Below, in pieces: positions 35,063 through 45,712 of a stretch of DNA of 64,000 nucleotides. Position numbers and translations under genes: made by a program. Position 1 is the stretch's first letter. Every line of letters starts with the position of its first letter. The notes beneath the pieces were generated by a model. That model did no database searches. It was not told the origin of the DNA and saw only the letters and a program-made list of their open reading frames with translations. Source of the DNA: Cocos nucifera (Eukaryota; Streptophyta; Magnoliopsida; Arecales; Arecaceae); contig QRFJ01006425.1 of the NCBI GenBank assembly GCA_006176705.1, positions 1 to 64,000 of the forward strand, written 5' to 3'.

Positions 35063-36934
35063 CTTCCTGTAGAGAGTCAAAGTTTCTAGTTAGATATTGT
35101 AATTAAGACTTAACTAATTTATTTAGAGATTTTATTTTTAAATAAATTAGCTTCCACTATTTTTTGGATCTCTACACTTCCTCTGTAGAGATGCAAAAAT
35201 CTCCATGATTACTAATTTCTAGTAGGTGGTGCGGTCCCACCGACTTACTCATCACCTCACCTAACAGTTATTGGTGATGGGTTAGCCAATGGGTGAACAA
35301 CTCTTGTTCAATGATTCTCTAATCATGGTGCACCCAAACTTGGTCTCTAATTCATGAATCTCACCATGTCCGAAATATTGATCCACTCCTTAGTTAAGTC
35401 AGACCCACCATTTGCACAGATTGGATTTCCTAATTGAGTCTCTCACCGTATCCAGAATATTGAGCCCAATTCATCCTCCAGCCCATAGCATCCAATGCCT
35501 AATAGACATGGTTGCATCTTTTCAGGTGCAACTGAGCCACTGTAACCAGTGGAGAACAATCAACCCCGAAAAGGGCCCGCACATCTACAATGGTGGAAGA
35601 CCTTAGACTTAATCTTTTCTTAGGAAGATTTGATTTAGGTCTCATTAAACTAGACTTGACATAGTCATAACCATTATGACTAACCTAGTGGCATGGGTTA
35701 GCTCGGATTATTGACCACCTCAGATCAGAACTGAGTCAACAAACATGGCCAGGTAAGTGAGACCGATGGAAGGGATATGCCATTAACTCGATAAGAATGC
35801 ATTCGAGTCGAGTAGCTCCAATTAAAAATCAGTCGATCGTATCTGCCAAACTTACCTTAGACACCAAATTGTTGAGATAGAACCAATCGGGTTAGCCTAC
35901 AATCCAGACTCTAACCACTGAGCCTAATTAGGTCTTAGCTTGATCGATCACTCATGTGACTCGATCTTGACCCAGACTTAATCCTATTAGGCTGGTCAAT
36001 TTAAGCATTGTTGATCCCATCTAACCAACTCTTGATTCGGTTTGATCAACCGCTTAGACCTAATTGAGCTACCCAAGCCCGAACCCAGATTTATGAATAT
36101 GTCTTAGATCTGAAAATTCTCAATTTTAGATCTAATTGATATTTCATAATCTTAATTCTTAATTAAGTTAGGGTTCAAAAACAAAATATGTAAATAAGAT
36201 CCTAGGGTTTCAGGATCTAGGGTTTTGCAGAAAGTAAGTTTTCAATTTCTGATTAAGGACGAACAGCGCAGCACCCCTACACATCATAAGAACACCCCAT
36301 CGAATGGGAGGAGAGGGTCTTTAAGTCCTACTTTATTCTTATGATCAGGACGGCCAAGGGAAATGCCTTAATCAAAAATATAACTAATCTACAAAAACAA
36401 ATTAGATCTAAGCATATATCTCATATAAAAAATTAGATCTAATTAAAACATATTTTGTATATATCACATATATCATGCATGCATATTTTTCAGATCTAAA
36501 TTATCTCATAATCATCTAAAAAATTAAATTTAAATTCGATCATATCAAATAAAATTTAATCTAGACCTATTATGTAGAACTATTCTACAACTAGTCTAAA
36601 CATGCAACTATCATATCTCATATGATGTTAAAATTTAAATTTTATTTTATTTTCTATTTTTAGATCAGATTATAATATCTATAATATTAGAAAATAGAAA
36701 GTAAATAGATCTAAAAATTATATTCAATCAAATAAAAAATATGATTATACTAGACTACACATAGAATAATTCTATACCTAGTCTAGTTACGTATCTCATA
36801 CATATTAGATCTATATTAATTTATTTTAATTTTTTTTTAGTTTTTTGATTTCAGATCTAATCATATCTCATGTGATATCTAAAATTACTAATTAATCAAA
36901 TTAAATTAGATCTAAAAAAAAATTATAAGAACCT
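35063..36934 (-). other. Untranslated leader of G
   Basis: The 1.9 kb stretch has no supported gene. A block at 35747-35860 is shared with the B leader (46543-46660): it holds plus-strand GGCCAGGTAAGTGAGA and, about 100 bp on, TGCCAAACTTACC. The right half (36380-36920) is very AT-rich. Confidence 0.7.
35747..35860 (-). promoter_or_regulatory. Leader box conserved between copia families B and G
   Basis: The block matches 46543-46660 although the surrounding leaders differ strongly. A shorter core recurs in A (19400-19414) and E (50771-50785). Position in the RNA leader suggests packaging, dimerisation or splicing; the role is a guess. Confidence 0.4.
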
Positions 36935-36947
36935 GGCACTGATACCA
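36935..36947 (-). other. Primer-binding site of G
   Basis: The minus strand reads TGGTATCAGTGCC, close to the initiator tRNA-Met complement, two bases inside the 5' LTR. Confidence 0.85.
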
Positions 36948-36949
36948 GT

Positions 36950-39226
36950 TGAAGGGAAATCCTGATTTTCTAGATCAGGTTCGTTCAGATCTGATTGGAT
37001 CGAGAGGCATATTTCAAAAATTTCTTCTCAGATCTAGATCAGATCTGATACTTTTTTAGATTTAATTTATAATTTAATAATTAAAAAAATAAAACTAAAT
37101 TAATTTTGAATTAATTTTTACCTTGATCTTGGGTAATCTAATTACCTATTGATGATCCTGTGGAAGCTCTGAGGTTCTGGATCTAGCCACGCAAGCGCCT
37201 GGCCTCTACCGATATCCACTTAGGCTAGATTTGGAGATCTTCTTCTTCTCTTTTCTTTTTTCAAAAATTAAATCTGGATCTAATTTGGAGGATCTTCAAA
37301 ATACCTTCCGAAGATCACCCATCGTCTCTGCAGCAGTGCTGCCTTCTTTCTTTTTCGTCAGCCTTTCTTGCCTGACTCGCACTAATCAGAAGAACCCAAC
37401 ATTCTTGGGCATGGAGAGGAGGGAGAGGGCTAGATGGTGGCATGGAGAAGGGAGAGCGACAGCCTTGGGGTGTGGGCTAAGATCCACTCTTTCTCAAAGT
37501 GGGTGCAGATAGGGTCTATTTATAGACTCTACTACGCCATGTAGTGCTGCATCACCCCGACCAATCACGTTGCTTCGTTCAAATCAGATCTAAATCTGAT
37601 TGGTAGGATGAGAGACCCACAGATTCATCTTAAGGTGGCACCTAATACTGATCAAAGTCTATAGGTGAGGGTCACCTAGTTTGAATCCAACAAGCAACCT
37701 GGAGTCCCATCCGTATGGGACTTCAGAATCCCTATCCATAGGCACACGCCATCCTAGGCGTGCACCCCCTTCTTTCTAATTTCTAGAGAGGGGACAAGCC
37801 CCTATCTACTCTCCAATAAGGTGCATGACACATGGGCAGATGTCCAAGGGTCAAAGGTCAATGTTTGACCAAGTCAAAGTACAAGAATTAGCAGGTGACG
37901 AAAAATGGCAGGTGTTGTCTCAAATTTATCTCATAAATTAAGACAACCCTTTTCTGACTTGGACAAGCTCCAGTCAGAACTAGGTAAAGGTACCTCTGAG
38001 TGAGCACAAACTCATTTAGGCTCAGTCAAGATAACTTTTTATGATAGAAAAAAGAAGAATGTTAGGCTTCAATCGAGTGCTAGCATGATTTTCTTGAACC
38101 TAATTGAATCTTATTCAAATCAATTGAACTAGGTTAGTTCAATTGATGATATCCAGATCCAAACCCTTGTTTGTGTGATCCAGTTAGGTTCAGTTCTATA
38201 TGGTAATGGGATATGTCATGATCTCCATCATCGACATCATCGAAACTCCTTTCGATGGATCAGAACTCTTCTGATTCAGATAAGCTTAGAATGATCGATC
38301 ATCTAAATCATTCTAATTGCTCCCAAAATCCACCAGTGACACCTAGCAGTATATGGTGGCAACCCATCAAAACTAAAAATGAACCTCTCGGTGTAGCTAC
38401 TTGTGTGATTAAGTTCTTCTATCTTGAGCCCCGATCAGATTAGGGTTAAGGTGAACTCGTCAAACCCTAATTTCTATCATATGATTTAATCATTCGATTC
38501 AAGTCCGATGTGAAAACCTTAATAGAAACTCTTTCTATTATTTCACACTCTTTGCCATGGCCATGGGCTTATGGACTTGATTCTCATGATCATCATAGGG
38601 CTGCTCCTCATCCATCCGAGGTAGATAGATTCCATCTTGGTGCAATCCAATTCCTACAATGAACATGCTATAGCCAACATACACCTCAGGATTCTGAATG
38701 GCTAGGAGACCGAGTCTTGGTGTAGTCAAACTATAACACCCTCAAGGTGAACTGCCGATGCACCTCAGGTCAAAGAACCAGACACACCACTGCAGCATCG
38801 AGTCAGTCATCGATGAGAAGGTAGACTTCCTTATGACTACTCGAGGTGGTCACGCTCAGTGCCCTCGTTCTCTAACGAGTATCTGTACTCTCGCTCCGGT
38901 GTCTCTACACCATAGACTCAAGACTCATCTACTATAAAGAAGCAATTGTACACTATCCTTCTGGATCAATCACCATCCTCATGATGATCCTACAGTCAAG
39001 AGCATTTTATGAGTTAGTAAATAAAAATTCATGTCTTAAATTTTCAACTCTTGAAAATATGAATTATCATTACCATTAACTCAAGGGATGTATCACAGAC
39101 ACTAAATACACTTATGTGATAGAAAGTAACTCATTTTATTATTTATAGTCAAAATTATAATTTTTCCCTTAGAAGTGTATTACAAGTGTTAGCCAATTCT
39201 GGCTTTTAGGACACACATATCTAACA
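36950..39226 (-). repeat. 5' LTR of G
   Basis: The plus strand runs TGAAGGGAAATCC at 36950 to ATATCTAACA at 39226. A TATA box (minus strand TATAAATAG) is at 37515-37523. H transposase sequence follows immediately. Confidence 0.92.
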
Positions 39227-40984
39227 ATGATCTCCTAATACCCCATTCTTTCAAGTCAAGTCGGAAATTCAAGTCATCCTTAATTTTATCCTTGATATTC
39301 AAGATTGTTGCCAAAAGGAGCTCGCACACATTCTTTTCAATATGCATTACATCTAAGCAGTAGTGCAATAAGTTTGTCTCCCAATATGGCAAGTCAAAGA
39401 AGATGCTCTTTTTCCTCCAATTAAAGTATGTGTCATCTTTCTTTGATCGATGCTTCTTTTTTTTACCATCAATCGGATCATGTTTCTAAATTCAACACTG
39501 AGACCATCCAACTCTCTAAGTACATCACTCCCAGACATCTGGCCAGGCGCCTCACCTTCTTCAATAGTGCCATCAAAAGAAAGTACATTCCTTCTGTATG
39601 GATGGTTTTGATAGAGGAAACATCGATGCCCCATATAACTAAAGCTCTTTCGATATATCAATCTTCTAAATTGGATGTTTCTTCCATAAATCAGGCATGC
39701 TAGCTCACCTTTGGTGCTCCAACCCGACATTAGGACATAGACTGGAAAGTCATTTATTGTCCATAAAAATGCTGCACTCATGGAGAATGACTCATTCAGT
39801 AAAGCATCAAAAGTTAGAACACTTTGAATGCTCCATAACTATTTTAGCTCGGCAATAAGATGCTGCAAATAAACATCAATGTCATTACCTACCTTCATCA
39901 GTTCAGAAATGAGCACTGTCATGAAAGCAAAGAATTTTTTCATACACATCCACGGTGGAAGGTTGTAAACATGAATAAATACTGGCCATACACTATGGGC
40001 AGTATTCATATGCTTGAATGGGTTAAAATCATCAGACGATAAGCCCAACCTCACATTACGTATCTCTTGTGCGAAGTTGGGATGTAATTCATTAAACTTC
40101 TGCCATGCCTCTCCATCGGCTGGATGCCTCAATGCATCATCTTTTGTTCAGTCCTCTTCATGCCATCTTATGTCATTCGATGTCTTTGTCGACATAAACA
40201 ACTTTTGTAGTCTCAAAATCAAAGAAAAATGCCACATCAACTTTTAAGGTACATGAGTCGATGTGCCATCTTTATTCTATTTTCATCTTGATACACTGTA
40301 CCTTGTGCACTCATTTTAGTTGACATCCCCCTCCTAATAGAGCATGCAATCATTAGGACATGCATGTATCTTGGTATAAGTAAAGCCTAGCTGTTCAATA
40401 ATCTTTCATGCCTCATAATTATTCTTCAAAATTCATGCATCGTCCGAAAGAATGTCTTCCAAAAGCTCTAGTTTGTAGTTCACTCCATTATTACTAAATC
40501 CATTGGAGCATTTTGCATGATACAATCAGATTAAGAACTCCAGCTTTGCCATCTTTTCACATTCAAGATACAACGGAATATTAGCATCCTCCATTAACTT
40601 GCGGACCTTCTTCAGATCCTCACCATTTGTCATTCAACCAACCACAGAATCAGACATGGACGTAGATGCATCGTCATTGTGGCCAATAAATGAAAAAATA
40701 TCATGAACTATTTATTCCACTCCCCAATCAGGTTAATCGCCTGCTTGCAGCCTGCCTTTACCATGTTGGTCCCAACAAATTTTATAATTGGCTTTGAAGC
40801 CATAAATAGTGAGGTGATCATTGACATCTTGATGAGGTAGCCACGGTCCATCCATACACTTTTTACAAGGACATTGGATCAATCCGTGATCCCCAAATTT
40901 TTCTATAGCATAATCAAAAAATTTTTGAAGTCCAGCCTCATATTCTGGTGAGAGCCTACTAAACTTCATCCACCCCTTATCCAT
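39227..40984 (-). pseudogene. TNP2 transposase of H, N-terminal and catalytic part
   Basis: The start at 40984 (MDKGWMKFSRLSPEYEAG) opens the transposase-associated domain with its CPCKKC metal-binding pair and HLTIYGF (to 40733). A degraded linker (40730-40150) follows, including a GFTYTKIHACPNDC stretch. The Transposase_21 (TNP2) core is clear: RHPADGEAWQKFNELHPNFA, NVRLGLSSDDFNPFKHM, NLPPWMCMKKFF and GNDIDVYLQ (40132-39845). FLWTINDFPVYVLMSGWSTKGELAC (39781-39700) comes next. LHYCLDVMHIEKNVCELLLATILN follows at 39392-39300. The conserved DVMHIEKN motif includes an acidic residue thought to act in catalysis. Stops lie near 40680, 40330, 39840 and 39400, and there is a frame change near 39430. 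TNP2 would bind the ends and cut H out. The rest resumes at 28826. Confidence 0.9.
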
Positions 40985-41640
40985 TTTAAAAATGATGATA
41001 CTGCAAGTAAATCATGTGTGGAACTCACATTAAATATTATTTTTAGATATGCAATAAATGCATCCTATCACCAACTAATAGGTAAAGATAGGTCTTATCC
41101 CATTCAAAAATTGCATTAATTCTATAGGTTTATTACAGTAATCAAATGATATGCAATAGAGATCGAATGAAATTTTGATAGCATTTTTTCTTAGTTCTCC
41201 CATTAGGGAGAACAAAAGAAAAATACTATCTAAAATTTCATTCAAAATCCTTAGCATACCGTTTGATTACTACAACTACCTATAGAATTATCTATAATTT
41301 TTAAACTATCTAAATTAGATAATTAATTGATTATTATATATAATTCTCTCATCTGTATAATTACATATAATTGTACGAATGTCGGAGATTATATACACTG
41401 ATCAATTGATGGGTCTATCGTTATGCAATGCAATAAATAAAAGCAACAAGATATAAACATCTAAAAAATGTTATCCATTAAATTCTACAACATGAATTAC
41501 ATTCATAAATAATTAAGGATGAGCAACAGTCATAGATCCGATCTCTTATGCGAACCTAGGTGTTAATCCAGAAATCTGAAAGAAGAACAAAGTAGATAAT
41601 GGCGGCACCTTAGGGCTTAAAATTAGAACCTTAGGGAGAC
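40985..41640. other. Upstream noncoding region of H transposase
   Basis: AT-rich DNA with no supported gene. It probably holds the promoter and leader of TNP2, but no clear TATA box stands out. Confidence 0.4.
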
Positions 41641-41739
41641 ATATCAAATTATGTTCGCACCCATTAAGCTAGCTCGCTCAGAAGCTGAGCCAGCTTCTTG
41701 CCTGAGACAACTGGCTCCACGCCTGAGACATCTGGCTCT

Positions 41740-42250
41740 GAACCCCTTCCTCCCTCTCTCGATCTCTCGATCTTCCTCTTTCTCTCTCTCGATCTCCCTC
41801 GATGGTGAGGCCGGACCCCCTCCCTCCCTTCCTCTCTCCCTCTCTCGATCTTCCTCATTGGCAATGGCAGCGAGGTCGAACCCTCCCCCCCTCTCTCCCT
41901 CTCTCGATCTTCCTCATTGATGACGACGGCGAGGCCGAACCCTCCTCCCCTCTCTCACTATCTCGATCTTCCTCATCGATGAGGTTGGACCCCATCCCTC
42001 CCAATGATGCCAGCGGACCGAACCCTCTCCCTCCTCTCTCTCTCTCTCGATCTCCCTTGTCGGTGATGGTGGCAAGGTCGAACCCCTCCCTCCCTCTCTC
42101 ACTCTCTCGATCTCCCTCACCAGTGAGGTCGGACCCCATCCCTCCCAGTGATTGCCGATGAGGCTAGACCCCCTCCCTCCCTCTCTCTCGACCTCCCTCG
42201 TCGACGATGGTGGTGAGGCCGAACCCCTCCCTCCCTCCCTCCCTCTTCTT
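41740..42250. repeat. CT-rich low-complexity repeat
   Basis: Units around CCCTCCCTCTCTCGATCTCCCTC alternate with GATGGTGAGGCCGAACC; about eight irregular copies of roughly 60 bp are present. ORFs on both strands here are translations of the repeat. Confidence 0.8.
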
Positions 42251-42264
42251 TACTTAGTTTTTGG

Positions 42265-42500
42265 ATTCCAAAATTAGGTTCAGATACCAAGATCCAATAG
42301 GGTCTGGGTCTGGTACTTTAAGTACAGATCCATTGGATATTTGGGTTCAGATCCAGTACCAATAATTAAAATTGGGTTTGGATCTCAATATTCAGATTCT
42401 GATCCAAATCCAATCCATTGACAGATCTAGTCCATAGCCATCGACATGGCACAGCCCAAGGCTACCACCATGGCATGACCCAAAAATCATGGCATACAGA
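42265..42500. repeat. Degenerate GGTTCAGATCC repeat and CATGGCA cluster
   Basis: Variants of GGGTTCAGATCCAGTACC and their inverses recur through 42265-42425. A CATGGCA-rich stretch similar to 26795-27010 follows. No gene is visible. Confidence 0.5.
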
Positions 42501-42749
42501 TAATTATAATATTTATAATAAATATTTATAATACTTATTTTAAATATTCTATAAATTATGATAAATATATGTGATTAATAAATAATACTATAAAATTTTA
42601 AAAAAAATTATACCTATGGCTATGGAGAGGAGGTCGCACTGAAAGCTCTGAGGGTCGCCAACGACGATGCTAGAGGAAGACAACGATGCTAAAGATAATC
42701 TACAAAATAAAAGATAGTGAGATAGAAAGTGAAGAGAGAGAAAAAGGAA

Positions 42750-43215
42750 AGAAGAGAGCAGGGGCGGTCGGAGGCGGTCGAGAATGGTGGGTCGGGGGGT
42801 GGCAGGGGCGGGGGGTGGTGCACAGTGATAGGAGGCTCGGGGTGTGGGTGTGGGTGCGCGATGGCGGGTAGGGGTGGCTGGGGATGGGGGACCGAGGGGA
42901 GTGTGGTGGGGAGGGGCAGTGGCCGAGAGGGGGAGCGTGGTAGGGGAGGGGTCGGAGGGTGGGGTGTGGGTGCACAGTGGCGGGGAGGGGAAACCGGGGT
43001 TGGGGGGCTGGGGGGAGTGTGAAGAGGAGGGGCGACTGTCGGGAGGGGAGAGTGTGGTGGGGGAGGGGCGGTCGAGGATGGGAGACCGGGGGAGGGTGGG
43101 GGGTGGGGGTGGTGGGGGCACAATGATGGGAGGGCAGGGGGTGGGCCGATCGAGGGGGAAGGAGGGGCGGCGTCGGTCGGGGCGGAAGGAGGGGCGGCAT
43201 CGATCGGGGTGAAGT
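42750..43215 (+). repeat. G-run-rich tract (C-rich on the minus strand)
   Basis: The plus strand is strongly G-biased with dozens of runs of three or more G and almost no C runs. The 210-aa minus-strand ORF (43220-42588) is nearly all P, H, S and T and reflects this bias. It lies upstream of TNP2. Confidence 0.8.
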
Positions 43216-43289
43216 CTCACTGATGATGGAGAGGAGGGAGAGAGAGAGAGAGTGCATGGAAAGGAAGGGTGTTATTTGGAGATTTTTAA

Positions 43290-43430
43290 CCTAACCTATA
43301 GTAGCAATTTTCAAATTGCTACCATAGATCTATGGCAGCAGTTAGAAATCGCTGCTATAGACCTATGGTAGAGGTTTTATAACCGCTGCCATATATCTGT
43401 AGCAGCAATTTTTATAACCACTGTTGTAGG
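43290..43430. repeat. Internal copy of CACTA subterminal palindromes
   Basis: CTATGGCAGCAGTT and its inverse occur here, 1.3 kb inside the end of H, at the outer border of the long inverted repeat. Confidence 0.75.
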
Positions 43431-44420
43431 TTGAAAATAATTTTTTTTATTTTTTTTAAATATTATATAATTTTAAAATTTAATGCCCATCTTCACTATT
43501 CATTATCTAAATAATTATCATTAGAGTATCATCGCAAAAGCTTGCCTCGATCCGATGACCCTAGCTTCATCGATCAAAAAAATTTAATTTCAACGACCAT
43601 GAATGATGATACGATAATCTGATAGATGGAGACCTCCGATGGATCCAAAAATCTACAACAATGATCTTGGTGATATTTGTAGCATACTATCAAAGTTTTA
43701 CTTCAATCAGATATCGTTATCGTAGTCAATTTAGTACGAAATGATTTCAACCGTTAAATTAGAAACAAGCGATCAAAGGGCTAAACAGTGTTTGATTATG
43801 AGATAATTTTTTAGTTAAATAATTTTTGCTATAATTTTAAGCATTTTATACAGTGATGATAGTAAAATTCAAATCATTTTCGTATGAACTATTCTCGTTA
43901 AGCAAATATTGTAGAAGCACGAGCATAACAACCAATGGAGTTTAAGAATGATTACTAAGAGACGTATAGTTTTAGATCATTCTTAGTCTCACGAGTTGAA
44001 TTTTATAATCACCACTACAAAAAATAATTAAAATAATAGCCAAGATCATCTATAAAAAAAATTATCTCATAATCGGACATCGTATGGTCCTTTGATCACT
44101 CGTTTATTATTTAACGATCGAAATTATTCTGTACTAAATTGATCAAGATAATGATATTTGATTGAAGTTAAACTTTGATGGTATGATCATCATTATAGAT
44201 TTTCAATCCCATCAGAGGTCTCCATCTATCAGATCATCGCATCGTCATTTGTGGTCATCAAAATCAAATATTTTTGATCGATGAAGCTAAGGCCATCGGA
44301 TTGAGGCAACCTTTTGTGATGATACTCTAATGATAATTATTTACATAATGAACAGTGAAGATGGACATTAAATTTTAAAATTATATAATATTTAAAAAAA
44401 ATAAAAAAATAATATATGAC
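43430..44420. repeat. Long inverted repeat, two arms of about 490 bp
   Basis: The left arm (43430-43920) and the inverse of the right arm (about 43935-44420) match over nearly their whole length. Shared blocks include ATTATATAATTTTAAAATTTAATG, TAATTATCATTAGAGTATCATC and GATAGATGGAGACCTC. The centre is near 43930. Subterminal palindromes flank it on both sides (43290-43430 and 44418-44690). No coding capacity is evident. Confidence 0.88.
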
Positions 44421-44700
44421 TGTGGTTACAAATAACCACTGTCATATATCGACTTATAGCAGTGGTTACAAGGAACCACTGCTATATGGACCTATAGCAG
44501 TGGTTTTCCTAACTGCTGCTATAGATCCAACCTATGGTAGCGGTTAAAAAGAACCGCTGTCATAGATCGACCTATGGCAGTGGTTTATCTTAACCACTGC
44601 AATAGGTCCAACCTATGACAGCGGTTAAAAAGAACCACTGCTATAGATTCTATTACAATAGTTTTGAAAATCGCTGCCATAGGCTCTTTTTGTAGTAGTG
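44418..44700. repeat. Right subterminal palindrome array and terminal inverted repeat of H
   Basis: Six pairs of a CTATGGCAGTGGTT / AACCACTGCTATAG motif precede the terminal CTTTTTGTAGTAGTG. The inverse of the last ten bases equals the left end CACTACTACA. Confidence 0.9.
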
Positions 44701-44703
44701 TAT

Positions 44704-45712
44704 TCATCTCCTCAATCAAATCAAAGAGTTTTCATACTCTTTCTAAGTTATTTTTCTACCTCATTTCGATATTGTTTGAATATTTTAAATGAATTGGATT
44801 TACTCTTCATAAGATAGACGTACCCATACGTAGATAAGTCATTTGTAAATATAATGTAGTAAAACCCACCTCTAGCATATACGTTCAAAGGTCCACATAC
44901 ATCAGTATGTACTAGACCCAGAAGCTCAGTGGTTCTCTCACCCTTTCCAATAAAAGATGATTTGGTCATCTTACCAAAAACGTAGGACTCACAGGTATTC
45001 AATGATTCACAATCATCGATGTCAATGATATGCTCGTTGACTAACCTGTTAATCATGTTCTTGTTTATATGACCTAGCCGACAGTGCCAAAGATAGGCAT
45101 CGGAGACATGATCTAGTTTTGGGCATTTATTTGATGTGTACATTACATCAATAAGTTGTGATAAAATATAAATGTCATTTCTTAATTATCCTTGTATTAC
45201 TGTAACACCATTTATAATGATATCACAATAATTTTTTTTATTGACAAACAATAACCATCCTAGGCCAAAAGCCCAACAGATATTATGTTCATCATAAAAG
45301 ATGGACAATAGTGATAGTCACTTAAAACGATATTATTATGTTTGAAAAATAGCTCAAGAGTTCCTAATGCTAGGACTGAAACTTTACTTCCATCCCCAAC
45401 ATTAAGGAATCTATCGTCATTCTCAAACTTTCTACCAATTTGAAGTTCATGCAATGAATTACATATGTGAATTGGACTTTCGGTATCTAATACCCAGATA
45501 GATGTATCATAAATGAAAAAATTGCAAGGTGTTATCATATAACAGCCTTGACTAGTAACCATTTGCTGATTTTTCCTGTTCAGCCTATTCAGGTCAAGAG
45601 GACCATTCCTCTTTGGATCTGCCAAATAAGGGTTAATACTATACCTCTCGTATTTAGGTCCTAAATGCTTGTCACTATCCCACAGTGAACTGAGCAGATT
45701 TACACTAGCCAT
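44704..45712 (-). pseudogene. B polyprotein: gag remnant, protease, GAG-pre-integrase and start of integrase
   Basis: The frame starts at 45712 (MASVNLLSSLWDSDK), a copia gag N-terminus, but passes within about 70 codons to the protease motif WVLDTESPIHIC (usual DTGS has become DTES). Most of gag is therefore missing. VGDGSKVSVLALGT and YHYCPSFMMNIISVG complete the protease (to 45260). After a stop-rich gap, YLWHCRLGHINKNMINRL (from about 45090), VHTDVCGPLNV and TNDLSTYGYVYL give GAG-pre-integrase and the integrase core (45143-44748). The TDD motif reads TND. The end reaches GDEY at the H junction, and integrase resumes at 24336. Confidence 0.87.

Larger units (their letters stand above)
28827..39226 (-). 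mobile_element. Element G: complete but decayed Ty1/copia element (10.4 kb)
   Basis: LTRs of 2,267 and 2,277 bp flank primer site, 1.9 kb leader, gag-pol and a polypurine tract. Flanking 5-mers are GTGAT (28822-28826) and ATGAT (39227-39231). The interrupted host sequence is the TNP2 gene: the frame ends GIRRSL on the right side and resumes before the SRAGRGRIVEALL region on the left. The LTRs are alike over their whole length with scattered changes, suggesting moderate age. Polyprotein motifs resemble the Angela/Tork group. Confidence 0.93.
24340..44700 (-). mobile_element. Element H: CACTA (En/Spm) DNA transposon containing copia element G
   Basis: Ends are CACTACTACAG at 24340 and its inverse TGTAGTAGTG ending at 44700, flanked by the 3-bp duplication TAT. 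Short palindromic repeats crowd both ends, as in CACTA elements. Two transposon genes lie on the minus strand: a TNP2 transposase (40984 to 27137) and a TNPA-like gene (26741 to 24998). Without G (28827-39226) the element is about 10 kb. Both genes carry stops. It could move only with help from an intact relative. Confidence 0.95.

Noticed and set aside
41651..42161. Overlapping ORFs on both strands with RSSSLSLS-like repeats
   Set aside because: They translate the CT-rich repeat.
42588..43220. 210-aa proline-rich ORF on the minus strand
   Set aside because: It only mirrors the G-run tract; composition is P, H, S and T without domain structure, and other frames are equally open.
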